A stretch of DNA of 64,000 nt from Erwinia piriflorinigrans CFBP 5888 (GTDB taxonomy: Bacteria > Pseudomonadota > Gammaproteobacteria > Enterobacterales > Enterobacteriaceae), in contig NZ_CAHS01000015.1 in assembly GCF_001050515.1 (NCBI RefSeq), forward strand, positions 558,001 to 622,000. Reading direction: 5' to 3'. Position numbers and translations under genes: made by a program. How positions within the stretch are numbered: the first letter of the stretch is position 1; every line of letters begins with the position of its first letter. Of this stretch, positions 1 through 6,680 are shown piece after piece. The notes below the pieces were generated by a model. That model had not been told where the DNA came from. It saw only the letters and a program-made list of their open reading frames with translations, and made no database searches.

Positions 1-76
1 CTTTTTATCAATGGGTTATCCCTTCCCACTTATCTACTCACGTCTGTTAAAAAACACTCGAAGACACTGTTAAATC

Positions 77-544
77 CTAAAGTCCAAGATCGCTAAGAGT
101 CGGATGATCGTCAGGACGTCTTCCCAGCGGCCAGTGGAACAACCGCTCAGATTCATCGATAGGCATATCATTTAAACAGGCGAAACGGCGATTCATCAGT
201 CCGTCCTCACCGAATTCCCAATTTTCATTGCCGTAAGATCGATACCAGTTTCCGCTGTCATCATGCCATTCATACGCGTAACGCACGGAAATTCGATTTT
301 CTGTAAATGCCCAAAGCTCTTTAATCAGGCGATAATCCTGTTCTTTCTTCCATTTTCGTTCCAGAAATGCCTGAGCTTCATCTCGGTTAGTCGCGAATTC
401 TGTTCGGTTTCGCCATTGAGTATCCGCTGAATAGGCTAGCGCGACTTTAGCAGGATTACGGCTATTCCAGCCATCTTCAGCCAATCTGACTTTCTCAATG
501 GCACTTTCACGGGTGAAAGGCGGTAAAGGGGGGCGTATATTCAT
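77..544 (-). CDS. DUF1348 / NTF2-like (SnoaL fold) protein
   Basis: 155 aa, ATG start at 544. It resembles the DUF1348 group of the nuclear-transport-factor-2-like fold: the N-terminal helix carries [10 protein letters not shown] and [13 protein letters not shown], followed by the aromatic-rich strands [13 protein letters not shown] and ENWEFGEDG and a C-terminal tail with [13 protein letters not shown]. This is a small cytosolic alpha+beta cone protein with no signal peptide or membrane segment. Function is unknown; members of the fold include polyketide cyclases, isomerases and non-catalytic ligand binders. It stands alone, transcribed away from the next gene. The family call is from remembered motifs and is fairly firm; no activity is proposed. 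Confidence 0.8.
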   Translation of the reverse strand: MNIRPPLPPFTRESAIEKVRLAEDGWNSRNPAKVALAYSADTQWRNRTEFATNRDEAQAFLERKWKKEQDYRLIKELWAFTENRISVRYAYEWHDDSGNWYRSYGNENWEFGEDGLMNRRFACLNDMPIDESERLFHWPLGRRPDDHPTLSDLGL

Positions 545-863
545 TCGGGCGACCTCATGATGATATCAAGTAGACAGGTTTGTTTACCCATAGTAGAGCA
601 TGCAAACTGACAACCCAATCGACGATCTCTGTCAACCGCAGAGTGGCGTTCAAACCATGTTACCCCGGCCACTTCTGACAGGCAAAATGACTTGACGCAC
701 GGAAATAATTTACTATATTCATGACAATAGGATAATTCCTACCAATACAGAACAACGACTTTCTGATGGCGTTTGTTACTCCATTTTCGGCAACACTGGC
801 CTCGATTGACTTCTGTATCGGAATATTTTGCGTTCAATATGATGAAATCCAAAAGGAAAGCGT
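545..863. other. Divergent intergenic region with a possible sigma-70 promoter
   Basis: No coding sequence is seen between the two divergent genes. A plausible promoter for the downstream lipoprotein is TTGACG at 692-697 and TATATT at 714-719 with a 16-bp spacer, which would leave a leader of about 135 nt before the ATG at 864. This assignment is by eye only. Confidence 0.35.
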
Positions 864-1355
864 ATGAAATTATGGAATAAAACCCTGCTTGCTTCTGCTA
901 TCTGTCTGCTGATTGCAGGCTGTGACGATGCATCAAAGGTGGATGCTAACCTTGATAAGGCGAAAGACAATGCCGCGCAGATCAAAGACGCTGCGTCCGA
1001 TAAAGCCAGTGCGGTTGAAAAAGAGGCGGATAAGCATATTGACGCCATAAAGCAGGAGGCGTCTACCCAGGCTCAGCAGCTGGCCGATAAGGCTAAAGCG
1101 ATCAAAGCTGAGGCGGATAACAAAGCAGCCTCGCTGTCAGAAGAAGCCAAAAACAAAGCTGATGCCATCAAGGCTGATGCTAAACAGAAAAGTGATCAGA
1201 TTGTCCAGCAGGCAAGCCAGATCAAGGATAATGCCATTGCCGGGGCTAATACTCTGGCTTCAGATGCAGCCGGTCAGGCAAAAGAGATTAAAGACAGTAT
1301 TCAGCCAAAAGAGTCTGATGTTCAGCCACAGGCTGGCAACTCACAACAACAATAA
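864..1355 (+). CDS. Ala/Lys-rich lipoprotein with ten 11-residue repeats
   Basis: 163 aa, with an AAAAGGAAA ribosome site just before the ATG. Residues 1-19 form a lipoprotein signal ending in the lipobox LIAGC, so Cys20 should be lipidated; Asp at +2 and +3 would favour inner-membrane retention by the +2 rule. From Asp31 to about residue 140 the chain divides into ten consecutive 11-residue units (for example DKAKDNAAQIK, DKAKAIKAEAD, NKADAIKADAK), rich in Ala, Lys, Asp and Glu. This hendecad pattern is seen in group-3 LEA-like and apolipoprotein-like amphipathic helices and predicts one long helix or right-handed coiled coil in the periplasm. The tail is Gln/Ser/Pro-rich. Function is not known; a stress or envelope role is only a guess. 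Confidence 0.85.
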   Translation: MKLWNKTLLASAICLLIAGCDDASKVDANLDKAKDNAAQIKDAASDKASAVEKEADKHIDAIKQEASTQAQQLADKAKAIKAEADNKAASLSEEAKNKADAIKADAKQKSDQIVQQASQIKDNAIAGANTLASDAAGQAKEIKDSIQPKESDVQPQAGNSQQQ

Positions 1356-1477
1356 GTGCTAAAAACTGCCTGACAAGTCGCCGGAAATGGGCATTTTATC
1401 CTTGCCCTCCCCGGCCTCCGTGGAATGGGGCAGCGGCCCATTGCGATGGGCTGCCATCATCGACTCAATCGTCATTT

Positions 1478-1499
1478 AAAGGGGCTGTATGCCCCTTTT
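1478..1499 (+). terminator. Rho-independent terminator just upstream of the DUF421 gene
   Basis: AAAGGGGC, a 5-nt loop, then GCCCCTTTT make an 8-bp stem running into a T tract. It probably ends the lipoprotein transcript. It lies only 6 nt before the ribosome site of the next gene, so it could also influence that gene's translation or expression. Confidence 0.7.
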
Positions 1500-1516
1500 C
1501 CTTGCAAGGACACAAT

Positions 1517-2176
1517 ATGATCTACTATGCGATTGTTCTGCTCAAATTTATTATCGGTTTCGTGGTGGTTATTTCACACCTCAACTTTTCCGGCAAAACT
1601 CAACTCTCTCAAATGACTCCCGTTGATTTCATCGGCAACTTTGTGCTTGGTGGGATTATTGGCGGTGTGATTTACAGCGATGCCATTCCTATGCATCAGT
1701 ATATTCTGGTTCTTCTGATGGGTGTCACCCTGATATCTCTGTTGAACTGGATCAGCAAACATATTTGGTTCTTCCGTTCCTTTACCATAGGCGAACCGAT
1801 CCCAATCATCAAGAATGGTAAGTTCTTGATGGATAACATCCTTAAAAGAAAGAATAAAATTGATATATTAAACGTTGCCTCTCAACTTCATTCTCAGGGG
1901 ATTCACTCCTTCCAGGAGATCCGCTACGCCCAGATTGAACCCAGCGGCTCTCTTTCCGTGGTTTGCGAAGGGGGAAAAATGCCTTCGGTGATATTGATGA
2001 AAGACGGTACGCCGAGATTTTCGGAGTTAAACGGCATTGATAAAGATGAAGAGTGGCTGGACGCCAGGCTGGAGAAAATAGGCGTTAACCGCGATGATGT
2101 TTTTATTGCTGAATTCTGGGACGGTAAGCTGACCTTTATTATGAAAAATGGTGACGTTAAGCGCAACATTGAGTAA
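1517..2176 (+). CDS. DUF421 (YetF/YcaP-type) inner-membrane protein
   Basis: 219 aa from the ATG at 1517, chosen because AAGGA lies 6 nt upstream; an in-frame TTG at 1502 has no such site. The N-terminal third has three hydrophobic segments (about residues 2-20, 40-58 and 62-82) with the family motif MTPVDFIGNFVLGGIIGG. It is followed by a basic stretch and a soluble YetF-like alpha/beta domain, with GEPIPIIKNG at its start and SQGIHSFQEIRYAQIEPSG as its core. DUF421 proteins such as B. subtilis YetF and E. coli YcaP are integral membrane proteins of undefined activity. No operon partner is evident. The family call is secure, the role is not known. Confidence 0.8.
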   Translation: MIYYAIVLLKFIIGFVVVISHLNFSGKTQLSQMTPVDFIGNFVLGGIIGGVIYSDAIPMHQYILVLLMGVTLISLLNWISKHIWFFRSFTIGEPIPIIKNGKFLMDNILKRKNKIDILNVASQLHSQGIHSFQEIRYAQIEPSGSLSVVCEGGKMPSVILMKDGTPRFSELNGIDKDEEWLDARLEKIGVNRDDVFIAEFWDGKLTFIMKNGDVKRNIE

Positions 2177-2207
2177 TAAAGCGATAACCCGGTGATTGCC
2201 AATGATG

Positions 2208-2228
2208 ATGACCAGCCAGGCTGGTCAT
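2208..2228. terminator. Inverted repeat between convergent genes
   Basis: ATGACCAGCC and GGCTGGTCAT form a near-contiguous hairpin between the DUF421 gene and the convergent oxalate decarboxylase gene. The T tract is poor on both strands, so it may be a weak bidirectional terminator. Confidence 0.45.
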
Positions 2229-2233
2229 TAAGG

Positions 2234-3457
2234 CTATTTCAGCAGCGGATTTTTTTTCAGCGAAAGAGCGTTCATAAAGGTGTCATCCAGCTTCAGATGC
2301 TGCCTCACCAGTTCTGGAGGCGTACTGGCCAGCCACTGGTTGAGAGAAATATCGGCATAGTAATCACTTTTAAACAACTCCAGAAAACGCAGAGGGGTAC
2401 TGCCGGTATTCTCAACATAATGCCCCATCGCGAAGGGAACATACCCTACGTCACCCGCCCGGTAGTTAAAGGTTCTGGCCTGACCTGAGGAGGCAAAAAC
2501 GCCCATACGCCCCTCGCCTTCGAGATAATATTGCCATTCATCATTATTAGGATGCCAGTGTAATTCACGCATTCCACCCGGCTCAATTTCCACCAGCGCT
2601 GCCGCAATGGTTTTTGCTATCGGAAAGTTTGAAGAGTCAGTGATACGCACCGTTCCGCCCGGTGCTCTGATGGGCTCCTGGGCCAGCATGCGGTGGGTAA
2701 AGGCGATCTTTGATTTGGCCGCGCCGGTGATACTGTCTCCGGCCAGGCTACCCGGCACCTTTCCCGCGAAGATATATTCGTCAGCAGGGGAAGGAAGATT
2801 AGAAAATGTCGAAACAGGCACCTGAAAGTTTTTGGCCAGAATATCCGCCGGAATATGTTTAAACCAGTCGGAGAGTAAAAAGGTGCTGTCCTCATCAAAA
2901 CTTCCGTCGTCAAACGCCAGTAAAAACTGACAGCCCTCAGCGCCAATCCCCTGAATAGAGTGCGGTACACCGGGTGGGAAATACCATAAGTCGCCAACGC
3001 CGATATCATCGACAAACCAGCCTCCGTCGGTGTCAAATGCGGTGACGCGCGCGTTCCCCCAGGTCATGTAGGCCCACTCCCCCTCCTTATGCCAGTGAAG
3101 TTCCCTGATGCCACCCGCATTCAGGCGCATATCAACGCCGGCAATGGTGGTTGATATGCCCAGCTCACGCTGGGTAACCTGCCGCGTCCAGCCGCCGCTG
3201 CTTTTGCGCACATGCGCATCGCTGAATGAAAAACGCAAATTGGGCAATGTGCCGCTATCGGTTATCGGTGGGTTGAGGATGTCCGGATTTTCTGCCTCCC
3301 GGACGGGATCGTGCGGGCCGGGGTCCCTGCCGCCAGATGCGGGATTGGCGGGATAAGATTTGATGCTGTCGTCATGTGCGTAAACCTGACCGGCAGCCAA
3401 CGCCACCGTCCCACCCGCTGCGAACGCCATAAAACGTCTTCTGGAGAGTTTATTCAT
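2234..3457 (-). CDS. oxdC: Oxalate decarboxylase, bicupin, Tat-exported
   Basis: 407 aa from the ATG at 3457 (a GTG sits one codon earlier; AAGGA lies upstream). The enzyme converts oxalate to formate and CO2 at a Mn centre. The N-terminus is a twin-arginine signal, SRRRFMAFAAGG, with probable cleavage after VYA, so the enzyme should act in the periplasm as a folded metalloprotein. Two cupin domains each show the metal motif: ELHWHKEGEW in the first and ELHWHPNNDEW in the second, with later ligands in PPGVPHS and PFAMGHYVEN. The lid, SENST in B. subtilis OxdC, is DEDST here and keeps the glutamate needed for decarboxylase rather than oxidase chemistry. It is transcribed alone, divergent from amn. 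Family assignment is strong; specificity is inferred. Confidence 0.9.
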   Translation of the reverse strand: MNKLSRRRFMAFAAGGTVALAAGQVYAHDDSIKSYPANPASGGRDPGPHDPVREAENPDILNPPITDSGTLPNLRFSFSDAHVRKSSGGWTRQVTQRELGISTTIAGVDMRLNAGGIRELHWHKEGEWAYMTWGNARVTAFDTDGGWFVDDIGVGDLWYFPPGVPHSIQGIGAEGCQFLLAFDDGSFDEDSTFLLSDWFKHIPADILAKNFQVPVSTFSNLPSPADEYIFAGKVPGSLAGDSITGAAKSKIAFTHRMLAQEPIRAPGGTVRITDSSNFPIAKTIAAALVEIEPGGMRELHWHPNNDEWQYYLEGEGRMGVFASSGQARTFNYRAGDVGYVPFAMGHYVENTGSTPLRFLELFKSDYYADISLNQWLASTPPELVRQHLKLDDTFMNALSLKKNPLLK

Positions 3458-3900
3458 CACTGATATTCCTTAATCCATGTCATTGTGACGCTGGAAACTA
3501 TTTAACCAGCTAAACAGCTATAATCAGGATCGGGAATAATCAGGGCATCGGATATGTAACAATTTACCGCTCAATAAGAAATATCATTGGTTCAGCAAAG
3601 CATCCCCACGACCATACTCCAGCTGATAATATCAAGATTTATTTAACGTTATAAATTGCGATTATCGCTAAAATAGCCAATCGCAGCCATTAACCTTTTC
3701 TTTTCTTATGATTTAAATTAATTAAATTTAACATTCTGACTCATTTTATAGGATAAATTCTGTTGGCTTTAGCTGCTCTACCGACTGCATCCTTCATCTC
3801 CCTGAACGCCATTTCGTCAGCTATCTCACGGGTGCTATCCTTTTATTGTTGTCTTCGGTTAGTCTGTGCAACAAACCTGTAAATGATGCAAGGAGTTTTC
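3458..3900. other. AT-rich divergent promoter region, oxdC/amn
   Basis: About 440 bp without a convincing gene. The middle (about 3640-3760) is very AT-rich. A loose promoter for amn could be TTAACA at 3728-3733 with GATAAA at 3752-3757. No clear Pho box or other operator was recognised. Confidence 0.4.
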
Positions 3901-5358
3901 ATGACTCACCCCGAAGTGCGATCCCTGACGGTTAACGAAGCGCTTGATGCCCTTGAAAACCAGTACAACGCGGCGGTAGAAGCTCTGCGTGCTGCCATTA
4001 CCGCTTTTATCGATAATGGCAGCCTGCCGGATCCGGTTCAGCGCGCCGCCGGACTGTTTGTCTACCCGCAGCTGCGCGTCAGCTGGAACGGCAGCGCACC
4101 GGTGCAGCGCCTCACCCGCGCCTTTGGTCGCTTCACTCGTGCAGGCTGTTACAGCACCACCATTACCCGCCCGGCGCTGCTGCACCACTATCTGAGTGAG
4201 CAGCTCAATATGTTGAGCGGCGAATATCCGATTGAGATCGCGGTATTGCCGTCACAGCAGGAGATCCCCTTCCCATACGTGCTCGATGGTTCCGATCTGG
4301 CGCTGGACCGCAGTATGAGCGCCGGTATCGCCAGGCATTTCCCCACCACCGAACTGTCGCAGATTGGCGATGAAAATGCCGACGGCCTGCTGACACCGGG
4401 AGAAACCTTCCCTCTGTCGCACTTTGATGCGCTGCGCACGGATTTCTCTCTGGCACGTTTACGCCACTACACCGGGACTCCGGTGGAGGATTTTCAGCCC
4501 TACGTGCTGTTTACTAACTACACACGCTACGTAGATGAATTTGTGCTGTGGGCCTGCGCGCAGATCGCCGACCCCGCATCGCCGTACCAGACCCTGTCCT
4601 GTGCAGGCGGCACCACCATTACCCGCGACACCTTACATCCGGAACAAGCGGTATCCGATCTGGCGTGGAAAAAGCACCAGATGCCGGCCTGGCACCTGAC
4701 CGCCGAAAATGGTCAGGGCATCACGTTGGTTAATATCGGCGTGGGTCCGTCAAATGCGAAAACCATCTGCGACCACCTGGCGGTACTGCGTCCACATGCC
4801 TGGCTGATGATTGGGCACTGCGGCGGGCTGCGTGAAAGCCAGACCATCGGCGACTATGTATTGGCTCATGCCTATCTGCGCGACGATCATGTGCTGGACG
4901 CGGTGCTGCCGCCGGATATCCCGATCCCAAGCATTGCAGAGGTTCAGCGCGCGCTGTATGACGCCACCAAACAGGTGAGCGGTATGCCGGGCGAAGAGGT
5001 AAAACAGCGTCTGCGTACCGGCACCGTGGTGACCACTGACGACCGTAACTGGGAGCTGCGTTACAGTGCCTCGGCGCTGCGTTTCAATCTCAGCCGGGCG
5101 GTCGCGGTAGATATGGAAAGCGCCACTATCGCTGCCCAGGGTTATCGCTTCCGCGTCCCTTATGGCACGCTTTTGTGTGTCTCAGATAAACCGTTACACG
5201 GCGAGATTAAGCTGCCGGGCCAGGCAAACCGCTTCTATGAAGGGGCGATCTCCGAGCATCTGCAAATCGGTATTCGTGCTATCGATCTGCTACGTGCCGA
5301 AGGCGATCGGCTGCACTCGCGCAAACTGCGCACCTTTGACGAGCCGCCGTTCCGTTAA
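3901..5358 (+). CDS. amn: AMP nucleosidase
   Basis: 485 aa from the ATG at 3901, which has AAGGAG 6 nt upstream; earlier in-frame Met codons at 3883 and 3886 lack a site. The enzyme hydrolyses AMP to adenine and ribose 5-phosphate in the cytosol and helps control the adenylate pool. The sequence matches E. coli Amn along its whole length: an N-terminal regulatory domain (LFVYPQLRVSW, AFGRFTRAG, YVLDGSDLALDRSMSAG) and a C-terminal nucleoside-phosphorylase fold with GVGPSNAKTICDHLAVLRP, MIGHCGGLRESQ, the nucleoside-contacting AVDMESATIAAQGYRF and CVSDKPLHGEIKLPG. It appears monocistronic. Confidence 0.97.
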   Translation: MTHPEVRSLTVNEALDALENQYNAAVEALRAAITAFIDNGSLPDPVQRAAGLFVYPQLRVSWNGSAPVQRLTRAFGRFTRAGCYSTTITRPALLHHYLSEQLNMLSGEYPIEIAVLPSQQEIPFPYVLDGSDLALDRSMSAGIARHFPTTELSQIGDENADGLLTPGETFPLSHFDALRTDFSLARLRHYTGTPVEDFQPYVLFTNYTRYVDEFVLWACAQIADPASPYQTLSCAGGTTITRDTLHPEQAVSDLAWKKHQMPAWHLTAENGQGITLVNIGVGPSNAKTICDHLAVLRPHAWLMIGHCGGLRESQTIGDYVLAHAYLRDDHVLDAVLPPDIPIPSIAEVQRALYDATKQVSGMPGEEVKQRLRTGTVVTTDDRNWELRYSASALRFNLSRAVAVDMESATIAAQGYRFRVPYGTLLCVSDKPLHGEIKLPGQANRFYEGAISEHLQIGIRAIDLLRAEGDRLHSRKLRTFDEPPFR

Positions 5359-5366
5359 CCCCCTGA

Positions 5367-5395
5367 GTGACACCTGTCACCGTTACAGGTGTCAC
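5367..5395. promoter_or_regulatory. Palindromic upstream activating site candidate (AcoR) or amn terminator
   Basis: A perfect 11-bp inverted repeat, GTGACACCTGT and ACAGGTGTCAC, separated by 7 bp. Its left arm also completes a 14-bp palindrome, GTGACACCTGTCAC (5367-5380). It lies about 75-100 bp upstream of the -24 element of the sigma-54 promoter at 5467, a normal distance for an enhancer bound by a sigma-54 activator. No T tract follows, which weakens a terminator reading. A smaller related repeat, GTCACCAATAGGTGAC, lies at 5509-5524. Confidence 0.5.
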
Positions 5396-5466
5396 AATTT
5401 GCGTCACTTTCGCGCTCACTCAACGGCAGATGACCTTCTGTAGCCCTGTTGATCCTCATTCCGATC

Positions 5467-5483
5467 CTGGCACGCTTTTCGCA
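5467..5483 (+). promoter_or_regulatory. Sigma-54 (-24/-12) promoter for the butanediol dehydrogenase gene
   Basis: CTGGCACG at 5467-5474 and TCGCA at 5479-5483 place GG and GC exactly 10 bp apart, as sigma-54 requires; only one position of the TGGCACG-N4-TTGCA consensus differs. The gene for a sigma-54 activator of the AcoR type is the next but one gene. Confidence 0.75.
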
Positions 5484-5561
5484 TCACCCTCCCCGAGCGC
5501 CTTTACCGGTCACCAATAGGTGACAATGGGCAGGCAGTTATCCAATCTCAAGGGAAATAAG

Positions 5562-6617
5562 ATGAAAGCAGCACGTTGGCATAAAGCCCATGATATTCGC
5601 GTGGAAGATATCGAAGAACCCCGGGTCAGTGCAGGCAAAGTAAAAATCAAAATTGCCTGGACCGGCATCTGCGGCAGCGATCTGCATGAATATCTGGCTG
5701 GCCCTATCTTTGCTCCGGTCGGCAAGCCGCACAAGCTGAGCCATGACGAAGCCCCCATCGTGATGGGCCACGAGTTTTCGGGTCAGGTGGTTGCGGTGGG
5801 TAACGGCGTCACGAAAGTGAAAGTGGGTGAACGCGTGGTGGTCGAGCCAATCCTCTCCTGCCGCACCTGTGAAGCCTGCCGCGAAGGTAAATACAATCTG
5901 TGTGCAGACCTCGGTTTTCACGGTTTATCGGGCGGCGGCGGCGGTTTTTCCTCCTTTACCGTGGTCGACGAACACATGGTGCATCCCATGCCAGAAGGAC
6001 TCTCATATGAGCAGGGCGCGCTGGTTGAACCGGCAGCCGTTGCGCTGCACGCAGTGCGGATGAGTAAGCTCAAGGTCGGAGATAAAGCGGCGGTGTTTGG
6101 CGCGGGGCCGATTGGCCTGTTGATGATCGAAGCGCTGCGTGCAGCGGGTGCCTCAGAAATTTATGTGGTGGAGCTGTCGCCGCAGCGTGCAGAAAAAGCG
6201 CGTGAGCTGGGGGCAAACGTGGTTATCGACCCCAGCCAGCAGGACGCGGTAGCGACCATTCGTGAACGCAGTCAAGGCGGGGTGGATGTGGCTTTCGAAG
6301 TGACCGGCGTGCCGGTGGTGCTGAAACAGTGCATTGACAGTACGCGCTATGAAGGCGAAACCATTATTGTTTCCATCTGGGAGGGCGAAGCCTCGTTCCA
6401 CCCGAATAAAGTGGTGCTGGCCGAACGTAGCGTGAAGGGTATCATCGCCTATCGCCATATTTTCCCGGCGGTGATGGAACTGATGACCCAGGGTTATTTC
6501 CAGGCTGAAAAGCTGGTGACCAAACGTATCGATCTGGCAGACCTGGTGACCGAAGGGTTTGAAACGCTGGTGAAAGAGAAGAACCAGGTGAAAATTCTGG
6601 TACGTCCGCCACAATAA
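5562..6617 (+). CDS. 2,3-butanediol dehydrogenase, zinc-dependent MDR family
   Basis: 351 aa from the ATG at 5562 with AAGGGAAAT upstream. It belongs to the medium-chain zinc dehydrogenases most like (R,R)-butanediol dehydrogenase/diacetyl reductase, interconverting acetoin and 2,3-butanediol with NAD(H) in the cytosol. Catalytic zinc ligands are seen at Cys37 (GICGSDLHEY) and in VMGHEFSG. The structural zinc cysteines are in CRTCEACREGKYNLC, and the nucleotide-binding turn is VFGAGPIGLL. The insert GPIFAPVGKPHKLSHDEAP is typical of the butanediol branch. A sigma-54 promoter and a convergent AcoR regulator gene indicate induction by acetoin or a related diol. Threonine or sorbitol dehydrogenase is a less likely alternative. 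Confidence 0.88.
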   Translation: MKAARWHKAHDIRVEDIEEPRVSAGKVKIKIAWTGICGSDLHEYLAGPIFAPVGKPHKLSHDEAPIVMGHEFSGQVVAVGNGVTKVKVGERVVVEPILSCRTCEACREGKYNLCADLGFHGLSGGGGGFSSFTVVDEHMVHPMPEGLSYEQGALVEPAAVALHAVRMSKLKVGDKAAVFGAGPIGLLMIEALRAAGASEIYVVELSPQRAEKARELGANVVIDPSQQDAVATIRERSQGGVDVAFEVTGVPVVLKQCIDSTRYEGETIIVSIWEGEASFHPNKVVLAERSVKGIIAYRHIFPAVMELMTQGYFQAEKLVTKRIDLADLVTEGFETLVKEKNQVKILVRPPQ

Positions 6618-6680
6618 ACGCGCCGTAACTGTCGCCGGGGAGCACAGCCGCATATGGCAGCCCTCCGGCGAGGGTGACAT

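Noticed and set aside
5562..6617. Threonine dehydrogenase (Tdh) for the zinc dehydrogenase
   Set aside because: The insert after the catalytic Cys (PIFAPVGKPHKLSHDEAP) and the AcoR context fit butanediol dehydrogenase better, and no kbl gene is adjacent; the oxoamine synthase is 35 kb away and of a different subgroup.
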